From Parietichytrium sp. I65-24A (lineage: Eukaryota > Sar > Bigyra > Thraustochytrida > Thraustochytriidae), in the NCBI GenBank assembly GCA_012862575.1, contig BLSF01000028.1:310001-374000 (forward strand): a stretch of DNA of 64,000 nucleotides, written 5' to 3'. Of this stretch, positions 1 through 10,548 are shown piece by piece; the stretch's first letter is position 1, and every line of letters starts with the position of its first letter. The notes below the pieces were generated by a model. It did no database searches and was not told the DNA's origin. It saw only the letters and a list, made by a program, of their open reading frames with translations. Both the position numbers and the translations under genes were made by a program.

Positions 1-466
1 CCACCTCCAGGATTGGGACCTCCTGGATTAAGCAATGGGCCGATGCGCCGCAAATTTGTCACCAACTTTGTTGTTGACAGCCAGCCAGCCAGTGCTGGTC
101 GCGCGGTTCCTGATGTATAAACCCAAACCTGAACGAAAATTTCTGCTGTGTCACTCCGCATTTTCTTTTTTCTTTTTTCTTTCCCCATCCAGCCATCTTA
201 TATCATCTTATTCTCCCAACCCATGCACCAGCTTTTGCTCTTGGCGTTCACCAAGTAGGCTAGATCCTCTCCTTGAAAGAGGAGGCACCATTTCCAAAAT
301 TTCATCGCGAGAACAAATCAAAAAAGCTGCGCGAAGTTGCACTCACTGTCAATGCGTTTGAGATCAAGCGCGGAAAACAACATGGGAGACAAAGTTTCGA
401 AATAAAATTTTGAAAGTCGATTCAAGTAAAGAAGAGAAAACGGTTGAGAGGCGGGGGAAAATACAA
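1..466. other. Non-coding 3' flank of the bZIP gene
   Basis: This stretch lies beyond the stop codon of the bZIP gene on the minus strand. It contains a pyrimidine-rich patch around 155-190. The only open frame reads as low-complexity Ser/Phe/Leu sequence with no family resemblance. I see no gene, tRNA or mobile element in it. Confidence 0.5.
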
Positions 467-1894
467 TCACGACATGCGCTGACCGAGCTCTTGGCGGTAG
501 GATCTGAGAATCTCCACGAACTTGTGCGTTATGCACCCATCCTGGATGACGTCGTCGATATTTTCAATCGCCTTTAGCCGGACATCGTCGGGAAAGCTGA
601 ATACCACACAGAGGCGAGAGTCGGCCATTACGTTCCACATGACAGCACCTTGCACGAACAAGCTGGTAATACGGTTTGCGTTTTCATATTCCGGGGCGGC
701 GGAATGCTGAGTTGTGCTCATAGCCATGACAATGGCAGCCACTTTACCCACGGCAGGCTTTGCCTTGTTTGAGTTTGGAAGAGCCAAGGTGCTCTTCGCA
801 AGCTCTTTCGTTCTGCGATTGCAGATCAGTACCAGGTCTTGATCCTTTTCTCCTTCCCAGCGCTCACGGTAATACACCATCTTGGTGTTCATGTCTGGCA
901 TGTCGTCGGTGAGCTGAGTAACCTCCACGCCTTTGACACTGTACAGTCGCTGCTGCGTAGCTGTGTTGCTAAAGCTGTCCCAAAAGAAGTCAGACAAAGG
1001 CGAGGCATCGATGCCAGGGAACAAAACGTCAACTCGAACATTCAAGCGGCGGCGCGGTGTTTGGTCGGTGCCTTCCGTCTTGACTCCACTTCGAAACTCG
1101 TCTTTGAACTTGTAAAACACGGAAAAATTTTGGTATGGCAGATCAGCGTCCAGCGGCACAGTAGCTTGCTGCCAATTGTCCCCTTGACTCTGTGAAATCA
1201 AGCCCAATACATGCGCTTGTGCGGTGTCGGCCCCTTGTTTGTATATGGTATGGCGCGCGTTTACGCTACACGGCGCGCCCTCGCTCAGACGCTTGAAGCA
1301 AGCAACGAACCTCTTGTGTTCCTCCAACTGAGCGCGGAGAAGCTCGTTCTCGGCGCGCATGTCTGTGGAACCTTGCTCCCTCAACGACTCCACCTTCAGC
1401 TGAAGCTCCCCGATCTTCGCCAGAAACTGCGACCGCTCTTCGCGCAGCCGCTCGTTCTCGTCGCGCAGGTCTTCCAGCTCGCGCTTTCGCCTCGCGCGGC
1501 TCATCTTCGACGCAAGAGCAATCTGCTTCCTCCGCTTGGCCTTCTTTTCATCGTCGTCATCGTCCTTCTCGCGGCGTTTGCCGGATCTCGACTCCTCGTC
1601 ATCGTTGTCCACGGACAGGGACGACGGACGACTCACGACTCCCGAGGCGCTCATGCTCACCCCGCCACTCATTCCACCAGGCATGGGGCCACGCATCTGC
1701 GATGGGTTCAAGCCAGAATGCAAGCCGGCCGTGGCGCTGAACCCTGCTGTGCCCATCGGCACGCTCGAGCCCGGGTATGAAGGCTGTTGCTGATAGTACA
1801 TGTTGTCCTCAAGGAAATGGCCAGTCGCGTCCATCACATCGTTTGGTATGAGCAAGTCAAAGTCAAACAGATCCTGTTTGGCCTGAGACGCCAT
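467..1894 (-). CDS. bZIP transcription factor with an atypical basic region and a large C-terminal domain
   Basis: The ATG at 1894 begins MASQAKQDLFDFDLL and gives 475 residues; an in-frame ATG 13 codons upstream is less likely because it adds only a Lys/Gln-rich tail. The first 90 residues are Gly/Met/Ser-rich and probably disordered. Near residues 115-185 lies a Lys/Arg-rich basic region (SKMSRARRKRELEDL) followed by a leucine-zipper heptad pattern, which identifies a bZIP that should bind DNA as a dimer. The position of the invariant Asn in N-x7-R is Ile here (IALASKMSR), a kind of substitution known from oomycete bZIPs. The C-terminal ~280 residues look folded (an RRRLNVRVDVLFPG strand and a YYRERWEGEKDQD segment) and do not match a domain I know; a ligand-binding or START-like fold is speculation. 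Its DNA target is unknown. Confidence 0.8.
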   Translation of the reverse strand: MASQAKQDLFDFDLLIPNDVMDATGHFLEDNMYYQQQPSYPGSSVPMGTAGFSATAGLHSGLNPSQMRGPMPGGMSGGVSMSASGVVSRPSSLSVDNDDEESRSGKRREKDDDDDEKKAKRRKQIALASKMSRARRKRELEDLRDENERLREERSQFLAKIGELQLKVESLREQGSTDMRAENELLRAQLEEHKRFVACFKRLSEGAPCSVNARHTIYKQGADTAQAHVLGLISQSQGDNWQQATVPLDADLPYQNFSVFYKFKDEFRSGVKTEGTDQTPRRRLNVRVDVLFPGIDASPLSDFFWDSFSNTATQQRLYSVKGVEVTQLTDDMPDMNTKMVYYRERWEGEKDQDLVLICNRRTKELAKSTLALPNSNKAKPAVGKVAAIVMAMSTTQHSAAPEYENANRITSLFVQGAVMWNVMADSRLCVVFSFPDDVRLKAIENIDDVIQDGCITHKFVEILRSYRQELGQRMS

Positions 1895-4082
1895 CTTGCT
1901 TAATTGCTTTCTTTCTTGCTTGCTTGCTTTCACTCTTTACAGCTCGCCCTGCTCTTTGCGTTCTTCTGCTCCGCCTGCGCCAATTCACCTCCTCCAAGTT
2001 CCGTTCCGTTCCGAAAAGAAAACGCCAGAACTCGAAAGAAACTACAACTACCGCCCCCACAAACACACTCTCACACACACACAATACCGATCTCAAGCAC
2101 GATCACAAGCACAGCGCAGGGCGCAGGGCGCAGCTGACCAGCAGACAGACGAACACTGCGTTCTTCGTCCTGCTCAGTGCTCTTTGCTCAGTCGATCTCC
2201 GCTTCTCTCCAACTCTGCCGACCCAAGTTCTATTCCACAAACAACTATATTTCTGTTTGTCTGCCTGCCTGTGTCACAGATCCCCTCACGCACACGTTGC
2301 GCACACAAGTGCAGAGCACGACGCTTTCCTCACGGCAATCCCTCTGCTCCTTCCTTCTCCCTGCGCGGACCCTTAGTGCCTGCCACGGGTTCGCTACGAC
2401 TACAACCACCTCTTGGGAAGGAAAATCGCGCAAAAGAAATTGTGCACACTCAGCTAGCCCTGCACTAAGAGTTGAGACTGTGTGGTGTTAGTAGGCATTC
2501 CCGTAGGCGAGTGGGAGTCTTTGAGAATGGGAAGGAGGGAATTGCCAGCGTGGTGTGGTAAGAAGGAGCCGCCGTGGGCGCGGGAGTTCGAGTCGCGGGA
2601 GTTGATGTTTTGTTTTTGGTTTAGCGGAGATAGAGAGAAGTAGTAGGATGTGGGTGGAATGGCTTTGATTGCTCGAAGAGAGCGCAAAGGCGAAAAGTGC
2701 GCGCGAAGTTTGCTCTCTGTCCTATTCTGAACTGCCAATTTACAGATTCACTTCGATGGATTCTCTGTCAGAACAGTCAGAACAGTCAGAACAGTCAGAA
2801 CAACGAATTCCTTTTCCATCGAACAGAATTCAGAAGTCTAATTTGTCAGAGAAGATGGAGAGATCGCGATATGATGGGAGTGGCAAAAGTACACGTCAGC
2901 AAATTGAGTCCAGCTGATAATGCTGGTACGAGCACCGACTGCACTGAGCTCGTGCAAGTCTTGCATGCCAGGAATGCCAAGATGTCACTGTGACTACCGC
3001 CCAATCATGATTTGCCACCCTTCATTAGAAGTCGCGTTTCTACCAAGATGTGAACAAAGTCAACGTTCAATGTGTTCAATGAACGATTGAATTTAGATTT
3101 ACGTTAAAGAAAGATTGAAATGCGCTGTGCAACAGCTTGGCTCAGAACTCGAAAGGCTTCTTCATTCTGCTTCCCTTCGCGACGTCAAGTGTAAGCAGCA
3201 TTTCTGAAGGCTTCGGATTGCTGCTTGTTTTGTTAAATGAACATGAACAAAAAAATTGAGCAGCAGAAACCCATTGCGCGTTTGCCGTGTTCACCTCTGC
3301 AGGTTCGCAGTCCGCTGTTGGCGCCGTAGTCGCTGCTCTATCTTGAGTGAGGTTCACACGAACAAGACCAAGAAAAACAACAATGCGCTCCCTGTCGGGA
3401 ATCGAGAATGCGCGTGATGTTCATTCAGTTTCGGAACAACCAGTTCAGATTTCACTGTTCTGAAAAATCATAGTTCACAGTTCGCGATCATTGCAAAAAC
3501 TCAGAACAGAAAAAAAAATCACCCATTCACAATCACTCCTTTATGAATTCTGGATTCTGATGAATTCTGAATTCTGAACTTGCGTGCGTTTACGCCTTGT
3601 GCGCGATCACACACCAACTGTTAGTGCTTGATACGGCCTCGATACCTACCTTCTTAACAAGATAGCTACTTGCGCGGTAATGTCGGAAATGTCAAAATCT
3701 CTGCTACTGATTGGGAGATAATGGTTCTATTTAGTGTGCTGTAGGGTAGTGAACTACTACAATGAGTAATGTACACGTAGTACTACTCTATATACATTGA
3801 AACGCTCGGGGGTTCCAAAAAAGCGTTGCAGGAGATAAAAGTGCGATGAAATGACAAGTGAAGCCACGAAGTGCAGCGTAAACAAACCCTATCGGAAGGT
3901 AGGTTGATGAAACGAATGGATGGAATGAATGGGGGCGGAGGAAAAGACGCCAAACGAATGAAGGAATCCACATTTTGAAAAGCGGCTTAGATAGGAGAGT
4001 TCGTAATTTTTGCATTTGTACATTCTTAATTCATATTTTAACCCGGGTCGCCGCTGACAAAACCAAAACGTCGGCCAAGAAT
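1895..4082. other. Intergenic region between the bZIP 5' end and the GPCR 3' end
   Basis: The proximal part (about 1895-2500) is C/T-rich and should hold the bZIP promoter and 5' leader. The rest is AT-richer, with many copies of TTCTGAA/GAATTC-like words (for example 3540-3585) and a short tandem repeat at 2768-2801. Open frames here are short and of biased composition. I see no supportable gene. Confidence 0.45.
2768..2801. repeat. Tandem repeat, unit CAGAACAGT
   Basis: Just under four head-to-tail copies of the 9-base unit CAGAACAGT lie in intergenic DNA. This is a minisatellite-type simple repeat with no evident function. Confidence 0.85.
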
Positions 4083-7000
4083 CTAATCTCCAGAATTCGA
4101 GACATGCTCAAGAACTGAAGCTTTGGCGTGGGTGTCAAAGGCAGTTTCGCGCTCAAGGCGCGAAAGAGTTCTTGCTGCCTTGTTTTGGTTCGGAGAAACA
4201 CTGGCATGAGAGAAAGCAGACAAATTCGTTGCCCCGACGAGGACCAATATTTTCGGCACAAAGAGGAGCATCAAAATGGAGAAGTCCTGCAGTCCAACAA
4301 CTCCAGCGCGTATAAAAACAATAGATTCTGGTGTGCTTGACACTAAACTCAAAGGGATGCTGAGAAGCATGATTTGCAAGTCTCCAAGGATTGCAATTCT
4401 AATGTACTTGCCCTCGTGAACAACGCGCAAGAAATCCTTCATTTGCTGCTGCCTATTTTCTGGAATCATACTGCACATCCATGCACCCCACCCTAATACA
4501 GAAACATGATAAATCACAATGACTGGTACAAACAGAGAGACTGACCACTCGCTCGAGCACAAGCCTCGAGAAGAACTGCTGTAGATGCTTTCACCGGTAA
4601 CCTGGGGGACCCGGCGGTACGTTAGTGGGTCTAGTAGGGTCCAGGCCAAGCAGATCATTGCGTCGATACCACACAAGGCGGCGGTGACCAAGAGCATTTT
4701 TGACGACCTCATGAGCTTCCTTGTCGCTGTGGTCGCCAACTGTGGCTTGAGTGCATCGTTGATCCGTTTCATTTTCAAAAACAAAGGAGCAACAGTCATC
4801 ATGAACCCGACGCAGTAGAGCCACACAACTGACATACATGCGAAATCAGCGACGGAATTCCCTCCGTGCTCTCCAGCATACGTGGACCCGGAGCGATCAT
4901 CCACTGTGATTGGGAGAATAGACGTCGAGGAAGTAATTGCACCAATACAAATCAAGAGCAGGAACTCGATTTGAGCAGCTCGAAATACCACGTTCTTCCG
5001 AAATCTGAGTACCACACAAAGAAACAAAAGGGCCAGGAAGATGTTCAATCCAAAGATCATCCGACTCAAAATAGTCACGGTAGAACTCGGATAGTTTAAA
5101 AGACCGCAGTCGACAACCATGGTTAAATTGAACGGCACAACCTCCCCTGTGTTTTGCTCAGTCGTCCTCAGCAAGAGTACACTGTTGATCTTTGTCGAAT
5201 CCAGGCACCTCAGAGGCTCAAAAACAAACGTTAACTGCATTTTGGTCACCAGCGTTGTGAGTACTCCGCTCGAGAGCTCAACTTGGGCGGTTTCAGTGGC
5301 TTGGAGGAACCAGTCAATATCGATGGACGTCCAGCTAGTTTCGACGTCTAGAGAGGTCGCGCCAGCGACCGACCACGCTCCCGTGCCCTCTGCCTGGACC
5401 ATGGCCTCCAGAGCATGGGTTTTGGAGCTGATCCCATCCTCGTCGCTGATCGAGACGTACAGAGTGTGACTGCTCAAAGGGTGAGCAGCAGTTGCATACA
5501 CATTAGTACCGTTTATGCCGGAAATTGCCAGCGTGTCATTAACACCCGCGATGACAACCGAGACCTCGCCATCCATGGTATTGCCTTTGCGCAGGTCTCC
5601 GTTTATAAGGTAATACGGGCAATCCTGTTACACACATTCGCAAAATATGCTGTAAGCCTCTTCCAGGAACCAACCACAGTGGCCGAAATACCCTGCTTCA
5701 TGCAACTTACCAATGCTCGAAACGAGAACGAGTCCAGGCCATAGTAACCTTTGTCTGGCTGGTAAACCAGCGATGCATTTTGAGGGTACAAGACCGCCAA
5801 ACCATGTGTTGAGGTCGTTCCACCGAGCCTCACAGCATCAATAGACGGCCATCGTGTCTCGCCGTCCATCTCTAAGTACAACTTTATTCGCTTTGTTGTG
5901 AACGGCTTCGGGCAGAGCGAGTACCTTGACATCCCCGAGCACCGCTCACTTTCCTGACAGAAGGCATCTTGGCGGTTGCGTCCAGTGTAGGCCGTCTCCC
6001 ATGTGCCTTTAGAGTCAGAAGGCTCCAAATCAATCTGAACCACACCTCCTGGTGACCAATTTTCGTAAAGAGTGACTTGCTCTGCATACACAGGTTCTGC
6101 AAAAGTAATGATAACCCATAATTCCGTGTAGCCCTCCGCAGGCTGCCAAGCAGGAAGATCGTCTGTCAATGGATAAATATCTGGCTCCCCAACCAACGCT
6201 GACACACAATAATCTTCATCCCAGCATGAGCTTGCTACATTTTCGGCCGAGTCTATAACCCACTGCTCAAACATTACAGATGCCAAGGTGTTTGAGAGGA
6301 TCTCCAGAGTTCCATCCTTCAGCACCTGGTAGATACTCCCGTTGGAAGGCAGCGAAGATATTTTGAGGTAGATTGGATCCCCCTCAAAGTCAGAGACAAG
6401 CGCACTCATGTTGAAGGTGACGTCAGCCTCCTCTGCAACCTGCAAAAGAGCGTCACTAGCAATTGGTGCAAAGTTCACTTGGTCGATGTTAAACGAGAAC
6501 ACCGATGGCTCCGAATAGGAGTAGTCATCAAAAAGGCGAAAGGTAATGCGGAGCACGCCTTCGCCGATCGCATGCTGAGACGAATGCCGAAACAGCATAC
6601 GGCGATAGGTGTCCTTACCGACGTACGGCAGCGACGCGTTCGTAATTTTGTACGCGTTTGACATTTCCTCCGTGATTTCCTCCGAGTCAACAAAGTCCTT
6701 CAAGCAGCTTTCACAATCAAAAATGTCCACATTTTCGCTATCGAAGCTTAATATCTCAACGCGAAGCCCATTGGGGTTTATATCGCAATGAGTGAGAGAT
6801 GCAAGGGTCTGGGGAAGATAAAAGATGCCCTCCTCACCAACAGTTATAGTCATTGCAGAATCCAAGAGTGTGGGCGGGGTACTCGTTCGCAGCTGAACAA
6901 TTCCTATATCTTCTTCTTCTGCGATATCTGCCCCGCTTTCAACGAACGTGAGCCGAAATTCATCCAGTGACCCGGGCGAGGTTGACGTATTAGTAACGAA

Positions 7001-8119
7001 AACAACAGTTTCTGGAGCAGCAACTTGGCTCAGAGCAAGGTGCCGGAACCCGTTTCCAGCAACAGCTGCGCACAGATCGTCTCGAGCCGAAGGTGTATCA
7101 GCAGAGCCTTCACTGGTACACAAGAGCCCTTCCTGAGGGGCTTTAATCAGCCGGATCTGGTCGCAACTGTCGCAAACCAGATCCAGAGTGACAGATCGAT
7201 TAGCATTTGCTGGGCGAGGGACTTTCAAATGGTTTTTAAATATCGGCGCGCTTGAGAGCAGTGAGACCGGTCCATAACCTTTCCCGTACAACACCTCATA
7301 ACTCAAAGCTGCCCGATCCACTCTTCCGTGCCCAATCCCCGACGTGGCCAACATGACGTCATCGTATAGATATCTGTCATCCCACTGCAGACCCAAGCCC
7401 TGGTCTTCGAATGACCATAGTAGTTCCAGATCGCTCGTGGTGTTGCAGCCAAATCGGCTAATGTTGTAAACCTCGCTCGGGTCAAGCCCGCGACTGTGAA
7501 CACATATCTCGTCCAACAGGCCAACAAGAGGTGAGTCCACCACATTCGAGTCTCCAGCTAGCATGTAAAGTTCCACATTGCTCAAATCTACGTCACTGAT
7601 GGGATTGCTGTCAGCCTGAACAACGACCTCTTTGGGAGTACCCAGATTCTTCCCGATGTACCACGTCCGGTTGATTTGGTTCCAAGAAAAGACATAGTGG
7701 ATCCATTCCCCGGAGGTTGCCTCTGACGGACTTAGTAGGTCCGATGAGATGACATTCGAGGACAGCTTACTCACCCCGAGCATATAGTCCGCAAACTGCA
7801 ACAGGGAAGTCTCCTGCGCGTAAACCTCGTCGCTTTTCCAAAAACTGAAAAACGCCCCACTCGCACCTGGATCCGTGGTCAAGCGATATGGATCATTTCC
7901 CGGGAAACTGTGTTGATACCAAAATGATACTGACAAGCCATCCTCGAACGTCCCAGACGGAAATATATGAGACATGATACCCTGCGAGTTGCCGACGGCG
8001 CCACCCAGGAACCTCATGGCGTCTCCGCCGCCTTGAAGCTTGGCCCATGCTGGAGTGCATCCCAGAGCTGTTAAAATAAAGGCAAGCAGGCCAGCGCACC
8101 AGCAACCATGCGCCTTCAT
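4083..8119 (-). CDS. Class C (7tm_3) GPCR with laminin-G and cadherin-like ectodomain; one intron
   Basis: Two exons (8119-5711 and 5624-4083) join in phase 0 to give about 1316 residues. A signal peptide (MKAHGCWCAGLLAFILTALG) precedes a LamG-like domain at about 30-215. Further out are cadherin-like segments ending in the typical YYGLDSFSFRA and VVIAGVND strings. Between them, at about 610-740, is a Cys-containing discoidin-like module with LYENWSPGGVV, resembling the FBXL4/pappalysin type. From about 990 to 1280 there are seven hydrophobic segments, and TM7 ends in FVPK, the class C signature of GABA-B and metabotropic receptors. No Venus-flytrap module is visible, so the usual amino-acid ligand site is missing. 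The tail is short. This is a plasma-membrane receptor; the ligand is unknown, and adhesion or carbohydrate sensing is inferred from LamG. Confidence 0.85.
5625..5710 (-). other. Intron of the GPCR gene (86 bp)
   Basis: On the minus strand the donor is TTG|GTAAGT and the acceptor AACAG|GATTGC. Splicing removes the in-frame stops and joins FRAL to DCPYYLINGDL in phase 0. This restores a continuous cadherin-like repeat that runs into VVIAGVND. Canonical ends, short length and domain continuity support it. Confidence 0.85.
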
Positions 8120-10548
8120 GACTCCAGTCGCCTGACGCCAAGAGGCTCGTGCAGGTCAGCAGCGCAAGTGCTGATGCTCGTCGCGAGGAGCTGGCGGTTT
8201 ACAGACTCGTCAAGCCCTTTTCATCCATCAACAACGGAACCAAGTCCGGCGCCAGCTCTTTGATCTCGAGAACAAGAGTCGGAGATTTGGAATTACACGC
8301 TTTATTGTCTCCTAGTCGATTTCGACGTTGATTCGTAGAGAGATAGCATTATCAACAGCAGGAATGGATCGGTTGTTTGCATTCGTAGAGTGTCATTCAA
8401 GCAGGGGCAAGGGAGGGGCAGCGGTGGCCAAGCACCAAGTACCAGCACGGTAAGCTGTGAACTCACAATGTAGACAGACACTGCTCAGAGTGCGACGGGC
8501 TCACAAGACCAGCTAGGGCCCGCCTTACCCCATCAAGGGCATCACCATTCAACATCAGGATTTCAGAGGGTGCTTGCTGCTTTGTTGGCCGGTCCTACAC
8601 GTGATACCGACCGAAGAGGTGGTCGCCGATTGGCTCTCTGCCTTCTCCTTGAGTGACCTAAATTTTTGCTGCCCGTCGATCCGTTCTGATCGCATCAGTC
8701 AGCCGAGGGTGGTTGACAACGTTTCCAGGTGTGGCGTTCTGAATTGCACGCTACACATCATACCAGCGCCATCTGGAGGAGCATGGAGCGTGGTTTGACA
8801 GCGCCAATGAATAAATGTGTTTTCTTTGCCAATTTCGCAACCGATCCTCTGACAGTGAAGCGGTCTTTCAACACCCCATGTGGCAAGGTGCTCACGGTCA
8901 GTAGCGTGTCTCTACGGGGGCGTAGAGAAGTTACCGTTGAGCTTCTGACGACCGTGACGGTCTTGGTTCGACTTGCCCTAGCTAAGCTAGGATGGAGTGT
9001 CCGAGAACGGCAAGACCTCATCGCTCTTCGTGCCCCCGAACTTCTCAAAATATCAGATGCGTTTCAAGGTTTCAAGAATTTCCGCCCACTACCGCTGCAT
9101 GGACAGCATGGAGCATAGATGAGAGACAGCGAATTGATGTATGAGGACCTCTGCACAGGCGACCATCATCATTCTTTCAGTACCTGCATGGCGCCTACCC
9201 GAGACCCTCCCTTGCTGCCTTTCAAGACTGCCGTCCTGTTGTGCGTGCCAAATTCTCTGGTTGGGAAACTATCTGTAAAACTATGTAAAACCTACACGCA
9301 GACCTTTCCATTGCTTCGCGCGCAATGAAGACTAAGTAAATCATGCGAAGGATTTTAGGAGGCTGAGCAGGTCCACGAAGAAGCAGCGTCTTGACCGACC
9401 TGACCGACCTGACTTGTGCACTCTGCACTTTGTAAGCTTTTTGGCGAATTTCGTGAAGAGCGAAAGTTCTGGGCTTAAAAATGCAAATTGTGACGACTCG
9501 TTGCTCGAAACCTGACTGTGTTGAGTACAGCAGCAGCGCTGCTCAGTAGCACCGTGCAAGTCTTGAACTTGAAGGAGGGACAAGTAACGGCCATTCGCAG
9601 ATGACGCAATGGGACCTCACATGATGCACGCAATCGTTCGTACCTTGTGCAAGGGAAGGTATCCGCGCGAATAGCTGAGAATAAGGTACTCTTCTTGTAA
9701 GTTGGAAAGCCTTTCTCGTTCATTGCAAGTCAAGAAATAAGTTTAGACTCATTTATGTTTGTTTGGTTCCATTCAAAGTCAACCGCTTCTTTCGTTCTGG
9801 GAAAAGCAGTAGAAAGGGTTAAAGTGCAACTGGATTTAGAGATCGGAAAGGACAACCAACACCCACAAACACGCACAGGGTTGCTCGTTGGGTGGAGGTA
9901 TTTTGCATTGCTTCACAAAGACTTGAATGCTCCGCCGAGCAAGCTCCTAACTAACACAACAACAACAACCACCAAAAAACTCCGCTTGCCACCATGAGCC
10001 TACTTCATGACACCACCACCTGAGCCTTGAAACTCCCGAGTTCTCAGTACACTTCAAGACACCACCTGTCTGAGGAACCCATCCGCGCATCTTTTCCCCA
10101 ACTCCTACGCTCCCTTGAGCACTCCTATACGCTCGATCTTGGTGACATTATGTGACATTGGTGATTTGGTGACACCATTATTCACAGTGGTATTGTATTT
10201 TTGTTCTCGATTATTATTTCAAAGCGAAAGATCAGTTTTTGGTGTGTCTGTGTCTTTGTTGTCTTTGTTTTCTGACAGTGACATCTTCTGAATCCTGACA
10301 GAACTGACATGTGAGTTTATTGTGTGGTCTCTGACACGTGATTCGTGGAGATACATGCACAGGACAAGCGCGAAGCAAGGAGCGCGCGAGAGATAGGACC
10401 GGAAGAAGAAGCAAAGTTAGCAAAGTTTGCAAAGGACAGCAAGAAGGAAACAAGCACATCATCGGCGGATCTTGAGTGGCGGCATTGGGAGAAAGAGGGC
10501 GCAGAAGGAGAGCGAGTCGTTGGAGAAGAAGAGCTTTTGAAGGAGGAG
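8120..10548. other. Intergenic region upstream of both the GPCR and the nucleotidyltransferase genes
   Basis: This is a divergent promoter region. An open frame at 8729-9118 (+) has a start at 8807 and could encode about 100 residues, but it has no recognisable motif and its codon pattern is not convincing. From 10342 to 10548 the frame of the downstream gene is open but has no ATG; it may be 5' leader. I see no RNA gene or mobile element. Confidence 0.4.

Noticed and set aside
35-361. 108-residue open frame at the left edge
   Set aside because: It is low-complexity Ser/Phe/Pro sequence in a pyrimidine-rich 3' flank with no family resemblance.
5603-5710. C-terminal tail of the ectodomain frame as a separate soluble protein
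   Set aside because: The tail is intron read-through after the GTAAGT donor; splicing restores the cadherin-like repeat and the 7TM part.
8807-9118. Possible ~100-residue protein (+)
   Set aside because: No motif, no homology that I can recognise and atypical codon pattern; mentioned only in the intergenic entry.
10345-10548. N-terminal extension of the nucleotidyltransferase
   Set aside because: The frame begins with GTG and contains no ATG before 10549; a stop lies just upstream. It could be coding only with an unseen 5' exon.
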